A DNA stretch of 64,000 bases from Lunularia cruciata (taxonomy: Eukaryota > Streptophyta > Marchantiopsida > Lunulariales > Lunulariaceae): positions 53,487,034 through 53,551,033 of the forward strand of contig OX419762.1 of assembly GCA_948567375.1 (NCBI GenBank), given 5' to 3'. The notes below the pieces were generated by a model. That model worked only from the letters and a program-made list of their open reading frames with translations, was not told where the DNA came from and made no database searches. Shown piece after piece: positions 56,452-64,000 of this stretch (the first letter of the stretch is position 1; every line of letters begins with the position of its first letter). Both the position numbers and the translations under genes were made by a program.

Positions 56452-57130
56452 TGTAACACCCATTTGTGCATGTGTGTGATATTGTGATATTTAGCTTGGT
56501 ATTACAAGTACTTAAGAGATATTATTTATATAGAGATAAAGGATGGTTCTATATTAGTCATGGTTAGCTAAAGTTAGTCATAGCTAAGATAGATGGGACC
56601 TTACTTTAGAGGAAGTAGAAAAGATGAGCACCACTATTTTGGATTTTAGTGTGTTGACTTGGTATTATTCCTAGGTGTTTGGCTTTGGGGAAAGAGTTGA
56701 GAACTCTTGGGCCCGCAAGCCTTTTTGTTTTGGATTCTTCTTTAGTCCAAGGATAGCCCATGTGAAGGAATCCTTGCTTTAGTGGTTGGGTCAAGATAAG
56801 GGGAATATGCCCATGTGAATGGATATTCCTTTCTACTTTTTGACTTTACTTGACTTTTAGTCTAGTAACTTGAGTTACTACGGTAATTAGTAACTTTGGT
56901 ACGTAACTATTTCACAAGTATATAAACAAGGAGTGAGGAGGTACTCAGCATCCTTTCATTTGCAACTATCTCTCTCTCATTGAGTTCTCTAGTGAGCAAT
57001 GTCTTGAGTCTTGGAGTGTTAGCCTTGGAGGAGTATGATGGAGTTGGGGTTCCTTGCCTTCTTAGTCCATGGTGCGCTACCATAATAGCCATCAGAGGTT
57101 CATCCTGAGTGAGAGACAGGCCGGCTCACA
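56452..57130 (+). repeat. 3' LTR of A1
   Basis: 679 bp, near identical to the 5' LTR. Followed by the GCTC duplication (57,131-57,134) and the resumed methyltransferase. Confidence 0.97.
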
Positions 57131-57134
57131 GCTC

Positions 57135-58234
57135 TGCCAAGCCAAGGCTCACAATCCAGGTCAAACAGTTCAGGTCCATAGCCTGACCTAACACCTGACG
57201 CCTGGATGCCTCTGACACTGCTGGAACAACGGTAATATCGGTGCGAAAACCCATCACCTGCTCTCTCTCATCAGCATTGGCCTCCACCAACTGCTGTAAC
57301 TGTGAGTCCCAAACAAGTCCAGGTCCTCCCTCTCGAAAAGCATGAGAGCCTGGGAAACTCATGAGTGTGGGAAATGCAGCTCTAGGCTGTCCAACTAGGT
57401 TCACCACTGCCATAGGTGACCTATTAGCCACTACCACTGTCTGAGACTGACGCCCAACATCCAAGATATCATCAACAAGAATGTGGTCTAGTCGTTGAAT
57501 CCCATCATAACTACGCTGTTTAGAACCTCTCTAGGTAAGAGGTTCGTCCACCAAAGACAAAGATGATGAGCCCATGATCCCACTCTGGCTGCATCTAACA
57601 ATACAGCAGGTCCCATCCAAGAATGGACCTGATGTGTACTCACCACCACTCTAGTGCAAGAATCACCCAACAAAGGAACATTCTCCAAAAGGTAAGCTGG
57701 AGAAATAGACTGATGAACCTGGAGATATCGTAGTATCCGTAACATCTCCCAAAACACACCAGAATGAGGATCCTGAAGACCCAAACCACGGCCCGCACGT
57801 GTATGTCCCTAACATGGCCATCCAAAAATCACCAAGTGAACAGGCCCATGTCTCTCTAGGTCATGCGCCCCCAGTAAGGAAATGTCTCCTGGTAAGGCCT
57901 TTTGGTAACCTCTGACTGCTGACATTGGTAATAACTCCGGATACCGATAGGCCAAGTGTGCCACATGATGTAGAGAGACTCGCCAAGCAGTCTCATCTCT
58001 CTCTACATACAAGTACCTTTGTACTCGGATACCTACCTGTAACACCGCAGCTAGTCCGGTGCTGATCCCACCAAACAACTCCAATAGACATATCCCCTCT
58101 ACTGGATACTGCCAAGCAATGAGTGTGGTATCCAGAGGTGTCAAAGCAATCGCCTCTGGAGGCTCATCCTCACACTCATCCCTTGATGGTACGAAGGCTC
58201 CACTCCAAGCCTACTGCACCAACTGATCTGCATG
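57135..58234 (-). pseudogene. C5-cytosine DNA methyltransferase domain of family C
   Basis: Located between protease and RT on the minus strand. Motif I LLELFGGISTGLAA (about 58,040-58,090); motif II region YVERDETA; motif IV GWPC with the catalytic Cys at 57,812-57,814, the next codon being TAG where the family has Gln (PCQ); then AGRGLGLQD and S-G-V-F; motif VI LLENV (ENV at 57,677-57,685); motif VIII region VLLDAARVGSW and LWWTNL; a target-recognition stretch; and motifs IX-X MGFRTDITVVP with SRRQVLGQAM. Motif order is canonical I to X, unlike the rearranged plant DRM enzymes, and the C-terminal half resembles DNMT3. TAG codons at 58,211-58,213 and 57,809-57,811 and a one-base loss near 57,520 disable it. 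The last residues lie beyond A1 (49,004-49,327). Confidence 0.9.
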
Positions 58235-58795
58235 CTACTGCAATGCCTCCTCTGAACTCCACAATGGAACATCCAAGGTGGATGGAACAATCCCACTTGT
58301 ACTCCATAGCCGAGTGATCTCCTCTAGTACTGGAGTATCCTCTGCATGGGTGTTCCCCTCCAACAAGTCACCAGGCCAAGTAACTGCACCGCTGAAAGCT
58401 AAAACTGATGCTGCCATGGTCCCGGACTGTAGTGAGCCAAGACAGTCACTACTGAAGCGTACTGGTAGGCGACATACCCGTCCCTCACCAGACTGCCAAC
58501 CAGGTCTATAAGAGGCTGTCTCCTCCCAATAGTCAATGCTGAAACCCATAGGGTATAACACTGCTCCCCCAACTAGCACATCATATGACTCAACTATCGT
58601 CGCAATGGCCTAAGCTCTCACCACCGAGCTATCAGTCGGATGACCAACCTGAACCTGGACAACAAGCTCCCCACGTGTGATGTACTGTGTCAAACCACCA
58701 CCTAGAGATGTCTGGATCTGAAATGGACACCTCTCCACATCGGTCTTCCGTAACTCCAGACCAACAACTGCAGCCTTCCCCAACATAAGGGGCTA
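58235..58795 (-). pseudogene. Family C retropepsin body and linker to methyltransferase
   Basis: Continues in the gag frame after the TAG at 58,793-58,795. That stop falls right after the protease active site LLDSGA, where relatives would read Gln or another residue before PLMLGK. Next come a second TAG (58,610-58,612), VESYDVLVGGAVLYPMGF, the typical D-V-(I/L)-L-G block of retropepsins, and a Trp/Tyr-containing linker leading to TAG 58,235-58,237. All stops in this stretch are TAG and the frame is otherwise unbroken from Gag to methyltransferase motif VIII. Confidence 0.82.
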
Positions 58796-61042
58796 CGCAC
58801 CAGAGTCTAACAAGACTCTTTGTGGTGTATAGACCTTCCCTAAAGGTCCCACTAAACAAAAGATCCTCCTCTGGTTATCCAATAGGACAACACCAGGTGT
58901 AAACCGTGCTCTCTCAAAGGCCGGTCTAGCTGGCAACTCCTCCAGTCTAGCCGCTGCTGCCTGCCATAAACCACTGGTCGCTGAACAGATCCCATGCTCC
59001 TCAACCAAGTCAGCTCCACTACCAACCACCTCTGCTCTAGTAGTAGGAACTGCACCATCCCTACTCTCACACAACGTGGCAGCCAACCGGAACACTGGGG
59101 CTGGGTCAACTCCCAATGTAAACATGTCACTGGCTGAAAATAAAGGATGCCGCATAATCAGCTGAGCCGCCCCCAACATCATGCTAGACTCAGTTTGTGT
59201 AGTAGCAGGTGGCAGACTAACAGGTACTCCATCAGGTACTCCATCATCACCTACCACACCTGCACTGGGACGTCTAGGAACCATGGATGTCGTCTGCAAT
59301 GCCTCAGATAGCATGAAAGACTGGGGAAGTCTGACCTGTCTCCCAACCTCTCCTCTCTGTGGGTCCAACTCCACTGATGCTCCTCTAGGCTCTGGAGCAC
59401 GTATTGCACTCCTAGTCACTGCTGCAGATGCATCCACCTGTGCTGCTCCACACATGAAGTCCAAAGCATCTCTATCACCAGCATATGAGGTGGAAGCCTC
59501 AGCACCCGAATCTGATCTCCTCTGAGCAATAGCCATACTAGCCAATCTCTGCTCCAACTGCTCAATCCGAGTAGCCATAGCTGTGTCAGAAGTAAGGGCA
59601 GGTACTGCACCCCTACTAGGTGTAGATCCTCTACCACCACCTCTACCACCTTGTCCTCCATGAACTGGAGCTCCTCCACTACCTGCCATAGCAGCCCTAC
59701 CACTCCGTAACTCCGGGTGTAGGTCAAAACACCGGTCACTAGTGTGACCAAATCTGTAGCAATGCTCACATTGCCTCTGTGCTGGCTGTGATGCACCAAA
59801 GGTATCAGGTCCGCTGCCCTGAGTACACTCTCTCCTATGGTGAGGTCCACCACAAGTCCAACAAGCAACATCACCACTCATTGGATGCTGCTGACCCGAA
59901 AATGAGGGTAAGGGTCTAACTCCACTAGGCCCTCCACTCGCTCCATAGGATCTGGGCTGTCCACCCTGTCCTCGAAAACCAACTGGGCATGGTGCACTCT
60001 GCTGCACTCTAGCAGAAGTCACAGCTGTGGATGAGGTCTCCCTACCAAATCCAGATGTCACCACTCTCTCCTCCACTATGTTGAGCTCAATACGCTCAGC
60101 CAAACCAAAGACTACTGCCAAAGTGGGCGAAGTAGCCTGCAACAACATAGCATCACGAACTCTACGTCGCAACTCCCTGTCCAGTATCCCATACCAAAAT
60201 TGGACTGCTTGGGCCTCAGTAACTCCCTGAGTGAAACTGATCAGCCGCCTCATGCGAGTGTATGCCTCGCGTAGGCTCTCTCCAGCCTTCCGCTGGAACT
60301 CCTGCAAGCTCCTCAGCTTGTCAGTCCGCACTCCCTGGTAGTTCTGCCTCAAACATAGGAAGAACTCCACCATGGGGTTAAACCCCGGTACCACACCACC
60401 TCTTGCAACGGTACCTCCTCTCGTAGTAGCACTATCTCTAGCTAGTGCACCTCCACTAGCTCCACCCACACTACTCGAGCTAGAACTTGTAGGTACAGCC
60501 GATCTACTCTTGGCCACCGAGCCTGAAGTGATGGAGACATAGTGTGGAGACCAATACTGTCTCCATAACTCAATCTCCTCCAAATGAGCTCTCCTGAACT
60601 CATGGTAATCATCCATTGGTGGACCCTCCAAGTGCTGAAACAACCCCTTCCATGCCATGAAGGGTGTGAACAAAGTCGGGTTCCGCATCTGCTGCAGATC
60701 ACACCAACTATCAAACTCCTGGATGAAGTCATCCAACTCAATGGTACCCACTGTACCAGAGTAACGCCTAGGGCCTTTGGAGGCCCCATAAATCTCGTCC
60801 ATGTCCCACAACAACAGTGCGGACACACCAAGTGCACTCTCAACTGAATCAGCTCCTATGTCGAACTCCAACTCAGAGTCAATCTCCTCCCTCACTGGGA
60901 CCTGAGATACAGGCTGATACCGAGCACCACTCCGAGTAAACCCATTGCGTATTGCAATGCTCACTCCTCTGGAATCTCCAGAGAACTCCGTCGTGACCAC
61001 GTAACTACAACAACAAACCTGAACCACCAACTGCAACCGCAA
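58793..61042 (-). pseudogene. Family C gag with two zinc knuckles, reading into protease
   Basis: About 749 open codons on the minus strand. The open frame extends to 61,042 but the first residue there is TTG. The first ATG is about 80 codons in, within LWDMDEIYG, so the true start is uncertain. A Ty3 Gag core is recognisable (FLCLRQNYQGVRTDKLRSL ... SLREAYTRMRRL ... FWYGILDRELRRRV). Then come two CCHC-type knuckles, CWTCGGPHHRREC and CEHCYRFGHTSDRC, a Gly/Arg-rich RNA-binding-like stretch (GGRGGGRG) and a long Ser/Ala/Pro linker. It ends at the retropepsin motif LLDSGA. Gag here is longer than the roughly 300-450 residues usual in plant Ty3 elements. Remnants of the same gag are at 8,051-9,094. 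Confidence 0.9.
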
Positions 61043-62285
61043 GTCGCAACCGCAAGTACCCCACCAAGTGCCAACACCAACTAAACACCACCCACTAATG
61101 TAACTCTAACCGAGATAACTACACTAGGGGAAAGGCAACCTGTAACCTGCCATCATAACACGAACTCTCACGGTCTGCAGGTCATCACTTCCTGCCTCAC
61201 CGGAGAGAAACAAAGGTAGTTTGACTGGTCATCATTCCAGCCTCACCACCGAGAGCACACCAGAGCACCAATGCTCAAAAGTCAAGGCACCTCACACAAA
61301 CGTGGTGCACAAACAGGAAGCAGAGAATGGAGGGGATCCAATCACAAGAAATCTAAACAAAAACCCTCCATCTCATAACACAACACGGGACTGACTCTGC
61401 CACCATTTGGCATTTGACATAAGAGTAGTTCGTATCTAAGTCCTAAGCTACCATTATCACCAAGAATGGGATCAAACTGCCTCTCCTAGCCAAAGCTACA
61501 TGTGTATAGATAACAGTGGCACAGTCACTATGACAACAAGTGAGGGTGGACCAGTTGGTTAGGGCACCAGTCTAGGAACAAGAGATCTAGGAGTCAAACC
61601 CTGTTGCGCACAATCTAGCAAGAAAGGCAGATTTTGCCAACCAATGACCAAGATCTACACTAAACTAGCTAGCCTCACGCCAGCAAGGTAGCTTGCTGGC
61701 CCTTCTAGGCCTTCGTAGCCTCTCATAGCCCATAGCCCTATGCCTTGAAGCCTTGAAACGCCGAAATTCAGCCAAATGAGGCCTTTCTTCCAAACTAGCG
61801 AAACTTCTCCAAATCTGGCCAAACAACGAAACTCCTCCAATTCTGGCCCAAAATCTGACGTAAATCTGACGTAAAATCTGACATAAACCCTAAAGATGAA
61901 TGTCCGCCAAATCCCCCGCTAACTTTCCACTCAAGCCAAATTGACAAAACGAGTTTTTCCAAATCACAATTTCATGAGAAGAGCTTTCTAACTCCACCTT
62001 CAATTTCACTTTCTGAGCCCAACTCGCAGCAAATTGGTCATGCCTTCACCTCTTGAGCTCAAAATCACAACACTGCTCGAAAATTGCTCCTTCTTTGCTC
62101 GAAATTTGGCCAACGCTTCCGCACGCCGTCCGCCTAACTGCCAAATCTGCATCAACTGAACGAACTTCTGCACACTAGGGAAACACAAAACTTGAATCGA
62201 GCTAGCATGATCCACCGAGCTTGGCGATACCACCAACACTCAACATTCCTGCACCCAATTTCCCCCTGACTTCACTTCTATGATG
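61043..62285 (-). other. Leader of family C, with SINE-like head
   Basis: About 1.24 kb between the right terminal repeat and gag. No TGG-type primer-binding site is visible directly inside the repeat (the minus strand reads ATCATAGAAGTGAAGTCAGGGGG). A tRNA-like stretch is listed separately. Short frames (61,655-61,840, 62,006-62,239) have no motifs. Confidence 0.6.
61541..61612 (+). repeat. tRNA-related SINE-like head
   Basis: GGTGGACCAGTTGGTTAGGG resembles a Pol III A box and GGAGTCAAACCC about 30 bases on resembles a B box (consensus GGTTCRANTCC), with spacing and flanks typical of tRNA-derived plant SINE heads. No anticodon arm typical of a functional tRNA is evident, so I do not call a tRNA gene. 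The body and A-rich tail were not defined. Confidence 0.45.
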
Positions 62286-62734
62286 TAATCAGATTGCTTA
62301 ACATTCTCAACTCAACTCAACTTAGATCAGTACTTGATCTATCACTCTATAAATTGCCTACAACTGGGTATTGATTACAGTCAAGCCACACCCACTCAAG
62401 CATAGAGAATCCAGGTGACGCTCGCCGGCCTCTGTCCACCATAGCCAAGAACTCGAAGGCTCAACATCAGAGAAGTGAGCTCTCTAGAGCTCACTTCGAA
62501 ACTATACCCCCTGGACTTGAGCTAGCCCTGAAACCCTAACGGTCCCGCTGACAGTACACTCGACGGTGCAAACGGTGCAAAGTGACAGTGGGCCCCACCG
62601 TGAAGTCAGTACCCCAAACACAAAATCTAACCGTCGGAAAGTAGTCCCTGGGAAACTGCTAGAATAACTCTAACTACCATCATTGGAACTCCAGTGTCCG
62701 AGCATCTAGATGCGGAACTACAAATGGCATGACA
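62286..62734 (-). repeat. Terminal repeat Y, right copy (5' LTR, core)
   Basis: 449 bp, ends TGTCATGCC ... CTGATTA on the minus strand. About 22 differences from the left copy, some 20 of them transitions. Lacks the adjacent X repeat seen on the left. Confidence 0.9.
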
Positions 62735-63463
62735 TCTTCTTGTGCTCTAAGTTCACTAAACAATGGGCACACAATTTCTTGCAGGTTGTGGTGCCCACAT
62801 TTTTTGTTTTTTTCAAAATAGAGGAGAAGAAGTGTATAGAGAAGTCAGATTGCGCCTGTATGACCGAAGAAAGCAAAGAAAGGAGTCTTCGGGAGGAAAC
62901 CCAAAGTAAAGTGGCTTTGGGTCATAAGGCGAAGTACTCAGAAATGCCCTGTCAGCATACAACCCGAAGTAAATTGCCTTTGGATCGGGGGGAGCTCAAC
63001 CCAAGGCAAAGACAGTCTAACAAACTTTCATCGGCGTGAGAAATTCAAGAAGGGGCCGTTTCAAAACTGGCGGCTCATACGCACAAAGGTTGATTGATAG
63101 TGACAGGTGCATGTTGGAGGTGTGATTTCTTGGTAGGAACTTGAAGTGACGGAAGACGAAGAAGCACAACTCTATAAAAATCAAAACTGCAACAACGAAA
63201 TGTTGAGCAATTTTCCTTCGCCGTTGAGGAGTCGTCTTGCAGGTGATCGGGGAAAGGGAAATAGAGTTGGACTCGTGTTAGTACGCAACGGAGAAGTTGC
63301 GAGAGTGAAATCGAGAGAAAGTGAGAAAGTAGAAGAGATGGGAGGAGGGAAGAAGAACTCCGAATTCACAATGAGAAATCATGCAATTCGGAGATTAGAT
63401 GTGATAGCAAGGATCAAAGTCTTGAGCTGACTTCAGATCACCTTTCTGGCATGGAACTGGAAC
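62735..63463 (+). other. Upstream region of the right-edge gene
   Basis: GC-richer than most of the window. A CTCTATAAAAATC word at about 63,170 could be a TATA box for plus-strand transcription towards 63,464. An open frame at 63,146-63,430 (MTEDEEAQLYKNQ...) lies just behind it and has no known motif. It may be an unrecognised element or gene leader. Confidence 0.35.
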
Positions 63464-64000
63464 GTGAGTTTTCTAGGATTCATGACAGAAATCATCGAGA
63501 GTAAGTGTCTTGATGGACCCGAGGAAGAAGGAAAGAGAGGAAATCCGGCTCGCTGGACAGAGTCAGATTGGAGACTCGTACTCGGGAAGGAGGCAGGCTC
63601 GGAGCAGGGAGCCTTGTTCTTGGGGAAAGGAGAGATAGCCCAAGAAACGCAAGAGGTGAGAGATGCCTTCTCGTAAAAAAGAACGAAGAATAGGTATAAG
63701 GTTGAGAGCTACAAAGATCCTATCAAGAGGGGAATTGTGAGTGCTCTCATGGCAATCTTGAAGCCGGAGAGAACAACTTATGTGGTGAAACACCAAGCGG
63801 TGTTCTTCCATAAGTTGTTTGCAGGAGAACCTATCAATTGGGCGAGGTGTTTTCACGGGAGAACGGGGCAGACTGTGTGGAATTTGCGGGATAAGTCGCC
63901 TCCACATTACATTGTGCCGTTTGCAGCACACTTCTACCTTGGGCTCAATCTACTGACCTCGGCGGAGTGGAATTTGATGGTGTCGCACTTCCATCCAGAT
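63464..64000 (+). CDS. Partial unknown ORF running off the right edge
   Basis: An open plus-strand frame of 70 codons (MSFLGFMTEII...) ends at a TAA (63,674-63,676), after which the same frame stays open to the window end. The later part (YKDPIKRGIVSALMAILKP, HQAVFFHKLFAGEPINWARC, PHYIVPFAAHFYLGL) looks like a real globular protein. The tone is that of plant transposon-encoded proteins with N-terminal globular and C-terminal coiled-coil parts, but I cannot name a family. Either the TAA is a mutation (CAA to TAA) or the true start is downstream. The C-terminus is outside the window. Confidence 0.5.

Larger units (their letters stand above)
49328..57130 (+). mobile_element. Intact young Ty3/gypsy element A1
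   Basis: 7,803 bp on the plus strand: identical-length 679-bp LTRs differing at only two positions, primer site, a separate zinc-finger ORF, a single 1,608-codon gag-pol ORF with no defects, polypurine tract, and GCTC target duplications. It has no chromodomain, and its RT connection block LLLGHIISKDGIAVDP and its primer type place it with non-chromovirus (Athila/Tat-like) plant elements. It sits inside the methyltransferase of family C, so it inserted after that element. Everything needed for autonomous movement appears present. Confidence 0.96.
45075..62734 (-). mobile_element. Family C Ty3/gypsy element carrying a DNA methyltransferase and PHD finger
   Basis: A Ty3-order element on the minus strand: 449-bp terminal repeats (45,181-45,629 and 62,286-62,734), about 1.2 kb leader, Gag with two CCHC knuckles, retropepsin, C5-cytosine methyltransferase, RT, RNase H, integrase, PHD finger, polypurine tract. 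After removing nested element A1 (49,328-57,134 including one target duplication) it is about 9.85 kb with one reading frame of about 2,440 codons, damaged by eight stops and two one-base frameshifts. GC content is visibly higher than the surroundings. The repeats differ at about 22 of 449 positions. Confidence 0.92.

Noticed and set aside
57809-58144. Plant DRM-type (rearranged) methyltransferase
   Set aside because: Motif I and the catalytic PC motif precede ENV, VIII, IX and X, the canonical order; DRM enzymes have the order VI-X before I-IV.
58793-58795. Programmed UAG readthrough between Gag-protease and the rest of Pol
   Set aside because: The stop lies inside the protease active-site segment and is one of six TAGs and eight stops in the frame, so decay is the simpler reading.
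61541-61612. Functional tRNA gene
   Set aside because: A- and B-box-like words are present but an acceptor stem and anticodon arm cannot be paired convincingly, so only a SINE-like head is called.
1-64000. CRISPR arrays, bacterial operons, rRNA or prophage
   Set aside because: No regularly spaced direct repeats with unique spacers, ribosome-binding sites, rRNA signatures or phage modules were seen; all large features are plant retrotransposons.

Overview
The window is nuclear DNA of a land plant with a large, repeat-dense genome. I base that on plant-type chromovirus, Ty3/gypsy and Ty1/copia elements, a tRNA-iMet-type primer-binding site, PIF/Harbinger remnants and AT-rich intergenic filler. 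The species cannot be read from the sequence; a gymnosperm or seed-free vascular plant would fit. I found no convincing ordinary host gene. The only long intact reading frames belong to retrotransposons.

Layout. 1-5,321: a decayed chromodomain Ty3/gypsy element on the minus strand (family B, copy B1). 5,322-8,050: unrecognised. 8,051-9,094: a gag relic of the methyltransferase-carrying family C, holding a small MITE-like insertion. 9,308-10,260: a PIF/Harbinger transposase relic. 10,261-17,575: mostly unrecognised, with an inverted/direct repeat cluster at 14.86-15.53 kb. 17,576-24,663: truncated element A2 (family A, minus strand) with deletion derivative B2 (19,297-22,508, TSD CTCAT) nested in it. 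24,664-29,490: AT-rich, unrecognised. 29,490-41,745: very old element A3 (minus), broken by a 2.6-kb unknown segment and by a Ty1/copia deletion derivative (33,811-39,605, TSD ACTAC) that contains a 200-N assembly gap. 41,757-43,213: B3 fragment. 43,214-45,074: unknown, including a coiled-coil pseudogene. 45,075-62,734: family C element on the minus strand, split by the young intact family A element A1 (49,328-57,130, plus strand). 62,735-64,000: the start of an unrecognised plus-strand gene running off the window.

The main discovery candidate is the family C element. Read on the minus strand, its polyprotein runs Gag with two CCHC knuckles, retropepsin, a complete C5-cytosine DNA methyltransferase (motifs I, IV, VI, VIII, IX and X in canonical, DNMT3-like order), reverse transcriptase, RNase H, integrase and a C-terminal PHD finger where chromoviruses carry a chromodomain. 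Apart from two one-base frameshifts it is interrupted only by eight stop codons, six TAG and two TGA and no TAA. That is what deamination of methylated CAG (CHG) and CGA (CG) would produce. Element A1 later inserted inside the methyltransferase domain.

Chronology from LTRs: A1 LTRs differ at 2 of 679 positions (very recent), family C repeats at about 22 of 449 (older, nearly all transitions), while A2, A3, B1 and B3 are heavily decayed.
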